The notes beneath the pieces were generated by a model. That model saw only the letters and a program-made list of their open reading frames with translations, was not told the origin of the DNA and did no database searches. The position numbers and the translations under genes were made by a program. This document shows, piece by piece, positions 55,731-64,000 of a stretch of 64,000 bases of DNA (positions are counted from its first letter, which is position 1; the number at the start of each line of letters is the position of its first letter). The DNA comes from Mytilus californianus (lineage: Eukaryota; Mollusca; Bivalvia; Mytilida; Mytilidae): assembly GCF_021869535.1 (NCBI RefSeq), contig NW_026262659.1, positions 8,370,001 through 8,434,000 of the forward strand. The letters are read 5' to 3'.

Positions 55731-56045
55731 GTAAACCTTTAGTAGAGATAAAGTCAGATAAAGCAGGGGACTACTACCAATATAACCATAATTATACTTT
55801 AACATGCAATGTGCCATGTGTTGACTCCGGTGATATACATGTATGGATGGAGTTTTCACCATGTGACATAAATATGTGTTATAACCAGACCAGACAACAA
55901 TGGAGAAATAAATCAGACGTCGAGTCTCTGAAAGGGAGGAATTTGCGTTTAACTTACTTAGCTGAACAGACGGAAGTAATAAGGTGTAGAGCTAAAAATA
56001 AAATAGGAAATACAATATCTGCAAACGAAATTGTAAAGATTAAAG
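55731..56045 (+). CDS. Exon: Ig domain 5, GC donor
   Basis: A 105-codon phase 1-1 exon with acceptor 'ttttgacag' and donor 'AAAG|GCAAGC', a non-canonical but well-formed GC-AG site. It reads 'DYYQYNHNYTLTCNVPC', 'DIHVWMEFSPCDINMCY', 'DVESLKGRNLRLTYL' and 'VIRCRAKNKIGNTISAN'. The 'YQY...TLTC...HxxW...EEC', 'WR...D...GxN' and 'xxCxAxNKxG' landmarks correspond to VEGFR D5. Two extra cysteine pairs lie in the C-C' region. Reading on past the GC donor keeps an open frame to 56,170, which could be intron retention or simply chance. Confidence 0.9.
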
Positions 56046-56214
56046 GCAAGCGCATGATACAGTGTGGATTTTTTCTACTCCCGCGAAAAAAAGTCAAAAG
56101 GGTATATAGTAATCAGTCTATCTATCTGTCCGTCTATCAGGACCAACTTCAAGCTTTGTTGAATAATTGATCGTGATATGCAAACACCATCATGTGAAGG
56201 ATTATTAATTCTGT

Positions 56215-56680
56215 TTAGTTTATCCAAAGCATGCCCCTATTTACCATAGAAATTGTGACTATTTTCGAACCGACATTTTCATCGTCTCTCGATGGCTAGG
56301 ATGCTCTAGTCCATTGAGTTTTCACAAATAGATGCTTTTCGAGGTTTGGAAATTTTGCTCATTCCAACACCTACCTTATCATTGCAACTCCATACTCCAT
56401 AATTTATCATATCTACATGGAAGTTGTTTCTTAGTTAGATCCTAATATGCAGATGTACATATTTGTAGGATATACATGCCTTTGAGTTGTTCTAGAGTAT
56501 TGCACAGCTGGACTTGGAAAATTTTGATCCTTTCCAGCTACTGCCCCTCAAAGTTGGTTCATTATATCTATATGAAACTTGGTATATTGTTAGATCATAA
56601 TATGCAAATATGCATGTATGTAGGACGCACATTCATCTGAGACAGGAATTTTTGAATAATACTAAATACTGTGACTCTTA
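56215..56680. repeat. Diverged tandem repeat of about 200 bp in intron 5-6
   Basis: Two rough copies share 'ttagttagatcctaatatgc' / 'tgttagatcataatatgc' and 'gtaggatatacatgc' / 'gtaggacgcacattc'. No coding content. Confidence 0.45.
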
Positions 56681-56787
56681 AATATTTTTTTTTAAATTCT
56701 GACATTCCTTTTAAGTGATATTGTAATTTCAAGCCTAATGTTTATGTGCAAAATTGGTATGAAAAAAAAAATAATTTTATTTTACAG

Positions 56788-56971
56788 AAAAGAAAGAAAG
56801 TTTATTTTTAAATATTTCTAACGCCAAACCTATTGAGGAAGACAATATAACATTAATCTGCTACGCCACCTTGTGGGAATATAGTAGAGTAAATATATCG
56901 TACAGAGAAGAGGAATCGGAAACATTACAACCTATAGAAAATGGGAACAGAAGCACAATAACTAGGGGAAG
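56788..56971 (+). CDS. Exon: Ig domain 6, first half
   Basis: Acceptor 'ttttacag', donor 'gtaatt'; phase 1 to 2, 184 bases. It reads 'AKPIEEDNITLICYATLWEY' then 'VNISYREEESETLQPI'. The strand B cysteine is in 'ITLICYA'. An antisense frame over this exon is a shadow. Confidence 0.82.
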
Positions 56972-57589
56972 GTAATTAAAAACGAAACTTACATTCAATA
57001 CTATATAAACGATACATAACATTAAAATACAGTAATAGATGTAAAACAATATATGGATGCAACAACCAAGTTTAAAGACAGCAACACCAACATAACTTAT
57101 ATAGAAGAAAATAGGGAAACTTATCGAGGAAGAAATAATTATAACCATTATTTGACAAACTGAGGTTAAAATGCTTCAATCTTTATTAGCATCTAATCCA
57201 TAAATGTAATATTTCTCGTAAAAAATTTCAATTATATAGTGTTTCTCAGCCTAGCTTTTAGCATAGTGTCGAGCTTAAGCACAAATAATGATATATTTAG
57301 ACTCGGGATATTTCTAACATCTTTCAACAGCATGGTGAATATGCGTTATGTAATCAATAATTAAGTTAAAATGATTATCTTCTGATGTTCTGTTTATTTG
57401 AAATACTTACTAGCCTCTAACAGAAAACACCCGATTTCAATTTAATTTTATGAGACTTCATGAAACCTGTAAGGAGTGTTGTTCTGATTACCATTGAGCA
57501 GTAATATCTAACCAACAGTGCAGCTACCGTATAAAAATAAGAAGATGTTAGCTTTCTGCAGAAGCGATCATAATTTCACACTGCTTTCA

Positions 57590-57910
57590 TAATTATATGC
57601 CGTATTTATGCCCCACCTACGATAGTTGTTTTTGATGAAGTTGAAGTCCAATCAACTTGAAACTTAGTACACATGTTCCCTATGATATGATTTGTCTAAT
57701 TTTAATGCCAAATGAGAGTTTTGACCCCAATTTCACGGTCCACTGAACATATAAATTGATAGTGCGAGTCCGTGTACGATGGTAACATTCTTGTTATTTC
57801 CTTGTTTAAGTCCTTCTGATGGTATTGGGAAGGTATTTTAGTGTGTGGTTTAGTTTTACGACAAACATATACATAGACAGTTAGGCAAAGTGGAAATTTG
57901 GGTGCAAGTA
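57590..57910. repeat. Dispersed repeat piece (GTAGGTGGGGCA / CCGTGTAC type)
   Basis: 'tgccccacctacgatagttg', 'aagtccaatcaacttgaaac' and 'ggtccactgaacat' belong to a repeat I recognise as common in bivalves. There is no second copy in the window. Confidence 0.4.
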
Positions 57911-58214
57911 AAACCATCCCACCATATTTTGTGCCTGTATCAAGTCAGACTATGTGGCTGTCTTTGTTTAAATGTCAGTTATTTCTGGGTAGTCGGTTGT
58001 TGTAGTGGTTTGTTGCACTGTCCAGTACTTTTTATGATGCTTGTTATCTTTTATACGTAACATTGACATGTCATTTTGTCATACTTATCCACATATAAGT
58101 TATTTTAAGCATTTGTTTTAAAAATAAAATTAAGAATGATGAACAGCCTTACCACAAAAAGATATTCCAATCACTTCAGATAAATACGGAATCAAAAGGT
58201 AGCATGTTATTATA

Positions 58215-59580
58215 TTTATATATATATATACAAGGGGCAAACACACCGCCATGTGTTATCCTGTATAAATAATGTAGATAAGAGCCCTATCATACCATTA
58301 CTTCTGAAAACAAAAACAAAAACACAATTATATCCTAAATCAAAAGTTCAAACGGCGAAAACGTTAAGCTGTCATAAATTTGTCTACATGGATACAATCG
58401 TCGAAACTTATCCTACTATACTTTCACTCTTGACCACATTGAGATAGTAAAAACAAGCCCTTATTATACCAGGGGCTAAACAGTAGCCGAATAAGATCCT
58501 TAATGATGAATCAAAGTCGTAGATATAGAGGGTCAATAATTATTTCACTTATGAGTACAATATCAAAATTCAATCTTATCTTACCTTTACTCCTGTATAT
58601 ATAAGTTTACTCCTGGATATACTGTGCCACACACAGCCATATTATACATGTCTATTTTTTCTCCTGAATAAAAGGGGCAAATAATTGGTCCTATAATACC
58701 GTAACCCTTGAAAACTAGATGCTAAAGAAATTAACCCTTTCATGAAAACAATATGGGTGCAATAAACACCTTCAGCCAAATGTGCAACAAGAGGAACATA
58801 ATACAATGGTTTACAAATAGTCTGCAGAAGATACTTGTCATACCTTTACACCTAAATACAAAGATTAAACATGTAGCTCTATGATACCTTCAAATGTGCA
58901 TGCTAAAAGTAAAAAACGTAAACCGATCTAAATTTTAATTCTAAATACATAAGGTGAAACTGCCATATTACATCCATACTCATGCATATAAGGGGCCAGA
59001 GAAGTGGTCTTTTTAAACCGTCGCCCTTGCATACAAGGTACAAAAGGAAAAGTTGTAGAATATCTTAATTTCTGAATACAAGAAGCCATAGAAGTTAACC
59101 TTTCATATCTTTACGACTGAATAGAATGGGTCAATATTACAGGTAGAATCTGAATACAGTGGTAAAAAAGTGAAGGTGTTGCGGATTATACTTAAGGAAT
59201 ATTATACCAAAGAGTGGCAATATAACGTCTAAACTGGTGAATTCAAGAGGCAAAAAAGCAGTCGTATCATACCTTTACTCATGATTACAAGTGAAAACCA
59301 TGAACACAGAAAGTGTAAAACTGTTATTCTGATATTCTTGAATATGAGAAGGAAGACGTCACTTATCTTTCTTTTATCTTGAAAACACGGAATAAAAATA
59401 GCCTCGTAGTACATTGGCTCCTTAATGATAAGGGGACTAAAAAAGCATATCATACCTTTATTCCTAAATTGAAGGGCAAAAAGGAAGCTCAAGAATACAA
59501 GGGACCAAAAGGTAGCAATATCATACCTTTATTCCTTGATGCAAGGGGTGAATAAAGTAGACTTATCGTGCCTTATCCTG
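58215..59580. repeat. Degenerate minisatellite of about 50-80-bp units inside the intron of Ig domain 6
   Basis: The phrases 'tatcatacctttactcctga' and 'atacaaggggcaaa' recur in diverged form about every 50-100 bases: near 58,230, 58,290, 58,470, 58,670, 58,840, 59,000, 59,080, 59,240, 59,415, 59,455, 59,500 and 59,540. Units differ in length and sequence, so the array is old. The short frames inside it are chance. Confidence 0.7.
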
Positions 59581-59762
59581 AACAAAAAAAAAGATCTACA
59601 AGTTTTAGGTGCCTTCTTTCAGTTTTTGTAGTCAAATATATGGGACCTTGGTTATTGAGGTCATGTTTTTATTTAATATAAAAAACGACAATTGAAATGC
59701 AGATTTCATCTAGATTCTTTGGTTTTCAGTCTAAGAGCTTTTGAATTTCATTTTCATTTCAG

Positions 59763-59905
59763 ATCTCCGTTTTCCCTGACTGTTAAGCTGGTTATTCATT
59801 CAATACAACTATCGGATACTGGTTCTTATATTTGTCTTGGTACTAAACCTGATAGCAGTAGTCATATAGAGACAGATAGAACAGAAAGAAATATTAAAGT
59901 TAGAG
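59763..59905 (+). CDS. Exon: Ig domain 6, second half
   Basis: Acceptor 'catttcag', donor 'gtattg'; phase 2 to 1, 143 bases. It reads 'SPFSLTVKLVIHSIQLSDTG', then 'SYICLGTKPDSSSH' and 'ERNIKVRG'. 'LSDTGSYIC' supplies the second Ig cysteine. Confidence 0.87.
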
Positions 59906-60299
59906 GTATTGTACACTTTCACTTTCCCACGGAAATTATTACACAATTTTCAAAATTTTCTTATGCCTTGGTATTAGACCAAAGACAATGGTGCTGAATA
60001 CTCCCAAGTAACAAATTTTCACTGCATATTTCGTTTACAATTATCCTTTTCAATTGAGTTCTCAAGCCGGCAAAATTTGTATATTTCAAATGTCATTTAT
60101 TTCAATCAATTTTTTCCCTGACAATTTGAAAATAAGAAATTGAGCTTTGATTGGCGATAAGATTAACCCTTACGATGCCGGATCCGTTATATCAGCTTTT
60201 GCCACAGGAATCAGAGAAACAGTGTAATTTTGGAGGAATGTGATATCCTGGTTTTTTAATTTGCTCTCACTGTTCAAAGGTGTGGAACTTCTGGAATTA

Positions 60300-60540
60300 A
60301 TTAAAAAGTAAAATCACAAAAGTACCGAACTCCAAGGAAAATTCAAAACGGAAAGTCCTTTATCAACAGGCAAAATCAAAAGATCAAACAAATGGAAAAC
60401 AACTGTCATATTCCTGACTTGGTACAGACATTTCCTAATGTAGTAAATGATGGATTAAACCTGGTTTTATAGCTAGCTAAACCCCTCACTTGTATGACAG
60501 GCGCATGGAATTCCATTATATTGACAACAATGTGTGAGCA
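60300..60540 (+). repeat. Dispersed repeat (family of 7,085, 14,285 and 29,560)
   Basis: 'gtaccgaactccaaggaaaa', 'acaactgtcatattcctgac' and 'ctcacttgtatgacaggcgc' mark the longest copy in the window. Confidence 0.75.
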
Positions 60541-60854
60541 AAACAAACAGACATAATAGGTAAAAATTGTCAAAATTGTGTTATAATCGTAATCAATATA
60601 AAAACAAATAACCAATTCAACAAAGAAAAACAAAATGGCATATAGACACTCTATAGACAAAGTACAAAGCAAAAATGAAAGTCAAGAATTCAAAAAGTAA
60701 CTGTGTTATGGCGAGATGTATAAATACCGAGCCACGCCAAAAGTTTATTATCAAAAATGGACTAAGCAGTAACGTTTAAAATATACAAAGACAAATTAAA
60801 AGAACACTTTAACACGTAATTAACATGATAAACAACGTCAGTACCCAGAATCTA

Positions 60855-61200
60855 TACTTCAAGACCATCATGTATTATTTGTGAAGTTGATACGGAATAT
60901 CTATTTATAAGGTCTTGGTATCTTCTGGTGAATTTTTTAAGAAAAAGGACGAGACGTTCTTTGACATAACCCTGGTTTATCAACTTTCTGCTCAGACACT
61001 GGTGACGTTTTATCAAATCTGAGTAGCAGCTGCAAGCTCTTGGATACCGAATGAGTTGGGAAATGTATATCCCATATGCAGGTGAAGTTGGTATATTGCG
61101 GCTAAGGTTGGGGGAATTTATAATTTCAAAATTAAAATCGTCTCGTTTGTCATAGATACTGGTACTGAGATTACTGCTTGTGTCAAACTCGTAATAATAT
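60855..61200 (-). pseudogene. Penelope-like RT C-terminal fragment, divergent subfamily
   Basis: A minus-strand reading from about 61,165 gives 'DKRDDFNFEIINSPNLSRNI', 'SPAYGIYISQLIRYPRAC', 'LSRKLINQGYVKERLVLFLK' and 'RRYQDLINRYSIS', ending 'QIIHDGLEV' near 60,860. It belongs to the same RT superfamily as 50,980 but with different residues throughout, so it is a separate subfamily. No catalytic box is included. Confidence 0.72.
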
Positions 61201-61569
61201 CACTTTCGATTCTTTAATAGTTATTTTACCCTTCGTTAAGAACTACTACTGACTGCAAGCTTCAGTAGAACTACAAATCACGAAAATAAAATAGTATTGA
61301 TTTTATGCTGAAGGCTCTATTTTAGGCTGCAATACTTGGAATTAATTTTCGAAATGCGCATCTGCTGCAAGAAATTACTACCTTCAGTGCTATAAGAACT
61401 GTTTTCCTTTAAGCTTGGCACTGTTGTAGTTCAGGTGTTCACTAGTAACAACTGTCTATGGAGGCAAGCTACACCGCCCAATCGAAATCGACATTTTGTA
61501 CACAAGATGTCCAATGTTTTCGCAAGATGTAATACATATTATAGGTCTATATTAACAATGTCAGTTCTA

Positions 61570-62170
61570 AAATAGGATTACGGTAGTTAAGGAGGAGAAC
61601 AATTTTTAACTGAAAGATATATAGATGATGTCCTCTCACTTTATTTTTCAAAGTTTGATGACTATATTGAATGCATCTATCCCATCGAACTTGAATAAAA
61701 AAAATACAACAGATACAGTTAAGTCTCTCTAATATTTTGACTTAAATCTGTAAATTGACAATAATAGTCGGTTGATGATAAAACTTTATGCCAAAAGGGA
61801 TGATTTCAACTTTCCAATTAGAAACTTTCCATTCCTGTGTAGTTACATTTCAGCAGCACCTGCATATAAACAATAATGGAGTATATATCATCCAGAGGGA
61901 AGTGCTCCTTAGAAGTAGGGATTTTCTACAACAAAACAGAACAGGGCGTTATAAATAACGACGGAAAAGGGGCATGGTACTATTTCTTTTTCATAAAAGG
62001 ACAGGGCGTCAAGAGAGCGTACGATTCTTATCATGATTTCCGTAATAGAAGGTTGTTGCTTACAAAACTATTGAACCAAGGGTTCCAAGTGGTAAAGTTG
62101 AAGTAATCCGTTCGAAGTTTTTACGATCGCCATCACGAGTTGGTTGAGCATTATTGAATATCTGTGTGAC
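61570..62170 (+). pseudogene. Penelope-like RT relic
   Basis: The + strand gives 'ERYIDDVLSLYFSKFDDY' (catalytic YIDD intact, about 61,612-61,660) and 'CIYPIELE'. Then in other frames come 'KLYAKRDDFNFPIRN', 'SYHDFRNRRLLLTKLLNQGF' and 'RSFYDRHHELVEHY'. Stops and frameshifts interrupt it. It lies in the intron just upstream of the Ig7 exon, in sense orientation. Confidence 0.75.
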
Positions 62171-62566
62171 AGATGACCACGGACATATTCCAATTGTCAT
62201 AACTACATTTTATCCTCTTTTCCGCGTTTGTGACATCACCGAATAAGACCTATTTGCACTGAACATTAGCAACCTTGTGGTAGCCATTAGTGAAACACGA
62301 TGCTAACCTTTCCTTGGCACCTGAGATCAGCTCTAGGTTTGGTGGAAAATATGTTGTATAGTCTTTAGTTTTCTATGCAGCGTTGTTTGTAACATGTTTA
62401 AAAAGAGCATTCAGTATAGAATATTTGTATACCTTCATACAAATATGATTTTTACACAAATGTTCAAAGTACAGTCATGTTGGGTCGATGCAGTTTTGTT
62501 CTTATTTGATATATTATGCCACTTGTACTGTACTTACATAACGACTTCTATATCAATCTGTATTAG

Positions 62567-62762
62567 GGTTAGTAAAACCTCATTTGGTAGAAGGACAGCA
62601 TGACCAAGAAACAAGAATTAATATCAAAGAGGGAATATCTTACAAAGTGGCTGATTGTGAAATGGTAGGAACACCAGAACCAAGCTTTCGATGGTTTAAA
62701 GACAATACATTAATAGAATATACAAATACTTTCGGAATATACTTCACAAATGATCATAGGAG
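62567..62762 (+). CDS. Exon: Ig domain 7, first half
   Basis: Acceptor 'tgtattag', donor 'AGG|gtttgt' (weak); phase 1 to 2, 196 bases. It reads 'VKPHLVEGQHDQETRINIKE', then 'YKVADCEMVGTPEPSFRWFK' and 'DNTLIEYTNTFG'. 'C-x-x-x-G-x-P-x-P-x-x-x-WFKDN' is the strand B-C signature of VEGFR D7. The phase-2 end mirrors the split of D4 and D6. The second half (with GxYxC), the transmembrane helix and the kinase must lie past 64,000. Confidence 0.83.
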
Positions 62763-62859
62763 GTTTGTATTATTGTCATTTCGCATTAAAGAATAACAAT
62801 ATAATCGACTCATAAGGAAAGTTTTGTTAATCATTTGACTTTTAATATTCATTCATACA

Positions 62860-63705
62860 TCTTATACGTTTAGGTATTTCACATCCAATCTTTTATGGTA
62901 ATATTCTTTACAAAGCGAAAAATGTCGGCATTCACCTCAAAAGATAACCAAACCTTTAAACAGACTTATTCGGAAAGGATATAGTTACGATACTGTTGTC
63001 AAGTCATTAAGGATTGCATATTTTGGTATTAATATTGATTCACTCATAGGGTCTTTGCATCGGAAATAAACACATTTATTCTAAAACCAGTTGTTGGCAT
63101 GATACGGGTTATGTTCTTCTCATATATGTTTTGATGGTATGATCCTAAACCCCTAACGGGAGGGATTGTACTCGATTTTCATATGATGAAGACATTATCT
63201 TTGAATCAGTTTAATTGAGGTTTGGAGCTGGCATGTCAGTAACTGCTAGTAGTCCTTTGTTTATGTATGTATCATTGTCATTTTGCTTAGTTTTTTTTTT
63301 TTACCTATTTTGACATCGGACTCGGACTTCTTTTAAACTGAGTTTTACTGTGCGTATTGCTATGTGTTTCTTTTTTCTACATTTGCTAGAGGTATAAGGG
63401 GAGGGTTGAGATCTCACAAACCATGTTTAACCCCGCCGCATTTTGCGCCTGTCCCAAGTCAGGAGCCACTGGCCTTTGTTAGTCTTGTATGTTTTTTAAT
63501 ATTAGTTCATTTATATGTTTTGGAGTTTAGTGTGACGTCCATTTTCACTAAACTAGTGCACACTTTTATTTAGGGGCCAGCTGAGGACCACCTCCGGGTA
63601 CGGGATTTTCTCGCTGCATTGAAGACCCATTGGTGGCCTTCGGCTGTTGTCTGCTCTTTGGTCGGGTTGTTGTCTCTTTGACATATTCCCCATTTCCATT
63701 CTCAA
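62860..63705 (+). repeat. 3' part of a Penelope-like element, same family as 41,870-42,720
   Basis: It begins with decayed C-terminal RT coding sequence ('ttcacatccaatcttttatg', 'gtcaagtcattaaggattgc'). It continues through 'aaccccgccgcattttgcgc' and 'ggtggccttcggctgttgtc' to 'ccccatttccattctcaatt'. The 41,255 copy has the same order. The frame at 63,364-63,573 is non-coding tail. Confidence 0.8.
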
Positions 63706-64000
63706 TTTTATTCATAATTTCCTTGTTACCAACATAATCAGAGATATATCACAAATTTCTGTTAAGAACATTTGTTTGCCTGTCTAAATCTTTTCCATAT
63801 GTAAACATGTTTTACCAAGCAAGAAATTTCAGAGGGCTTAATACGATATTTTGTTGTAAGCAAACATTATATAACAAATTAACATATGCAAATTTGAGTT
63901 CGGCAGTTCTGATTGAAGAATTGCAACCTGACTTTGAATGTTATGTGGCCTTTTAATGTTTAATTGACTACATCTATTTTACAAATAATATAGGGAATAT
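63706..64000. other. Intron, nothing recognised
   Basis: AT-rich sequence to the window end. The second half of Ig domain 7 was not found in it. Confidence 0.5.

Larger units (their letters stand above)
17975..62762 (+). other. Gene model: VEGFR/PDGFR-like receptor with two EGF-kringle-EGF cassettes (17 exons in window, both ends open)
   Basis: Exons: 17975-18139, 18877-19113, 24780-24917, 32673-32837, 33581-33826, 35323-35460, 40600-40763, 42938-43118, 47809-48102, 52556-52695, 53348-53534, 54576-54735, 55135-55256, 55731-56045, 56788-56971, 59763-59905, 62567-62762. All have AG acceptors and GT donors except one GC donor. Phases chain without conflict, with every domain or cassette boundary in phase 1. 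The product is an extracellular chain EGF-Kr-EGF-EGF-Kr-EGF-Ig1...Ig7(half), about 1,058 codons. The seven-Ig layout with a cysteine-free fourth domain is characteristic of VEGFR/PDGFR-class receptor tyrosine kinases, which bind PDGF/VEGF ligands at the cell surface. Signal peptide, membrane segment and kinase are not in the window. That one transcript joins cassettes and Ig exons is an inference from phases and the absence of terminal exons between them. Confidence 0.75.

Noticed and set aside
56861-57148. 95-codon minus-strand membrane-like protein
   Set aside because: Overlaps the Ig6 exon in antisense; hydrophobicity follows from AT-rich codons.

Overview
This window looks like a eukaryotic, intron-rich, AT-rich animal genome. 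The best match is a marine bivalve, probably a mussel (Mytilus or a close relative). That attribution is an inference. It rests on several dispersed repeat tails that I recognise as typical of mussel genomic DNA, a decayed FLYWCH/MULE-type gene, Penelope-like retroelement debris, a DIRS-type element and a tRNA-derived SINE. There are no operons, ribosome-binding sites or prokaryotic signals. Most open reading frames of 60-120 codons here are chance frames or transposon debris.

Main gene (about 17,975 to beyond 62,762, + strand). Seventeen exons can be read by hand with good splice sites and fully compatible phases, about 1,058 codons in total. They encode two consecutive EGF-kringle-EGF cassettes followed by an Ig-domain series. 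The Ig series matches domains D1 to the first half of D7 of the VEGFR/PDGFR receptor tyrosine kinase family. Family hallmarks are visible. D2 has a PDGFR/VEGFR-like core. D3 and D6 have the Y-x-C motif. D4 lacks the Ig cysteines, as in VEGFR/PDGFR. D5 has a 'YQY...TLTC' start and a 'GR/GxN' segment. D7 has a 'WFKDN' strand. The signal peptide exon lies upstream and was not found. The second half of D7, the transmembrane segment and the kinase would lie beyond 64,000. I know of no VEGFR/PDGFR-class receptor with N-terminal EGF-kringle-EGF modules, and this is the main novelty of the window.

How the N-terminal part arose. Coordinates 15,130-28,610 (copy A) and 29,805-37,965 (copy B) are a direct segmental duplication. 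Each copy carries one EGF-kringle-EGF cassette with identical exon borders. Differences in coding sequence are overwhelmingly amino-acid-changing, while all cysteines and splice sites are kept. Aligning the copies also exposes copy-specific insertions. Copy A has an 864-bp repeat, a LINE fragment, a 3.95-kb DIRS-like element and a 2.5-kb block with a cysteine-rich relic. Copy B has a palindromic CATATGGTC-rich element, an AAAGTGCGATGG array, a 0.48-kb element and a 1.2-kb bivalve repeat.

Flanks and introns. 1-15,000 holds only relics: a FLYWCH gene, a CR1/jockey-like LINE, an L1-like ORF1 piece, a Penelope-like RT piece and a GIY-YIG piece, with long unremarkable AT-rich DNA between. The introns from 40,700 to 64,000 carry more Penelope-like RT relics in both orientations, another decayed LINE (about 45,000-47,400), a SINE, a degenerate minisatellite and simple repeats. 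The DIRS-like element (19,939-23,891) is notable in itself. It has long inverted terminal repeats, an intact-looking tyrosine recombinase and an RNase H ORF but no visible reverse transcriptase. An irregular array of seven identical 10-mers sits between its two ORFs.
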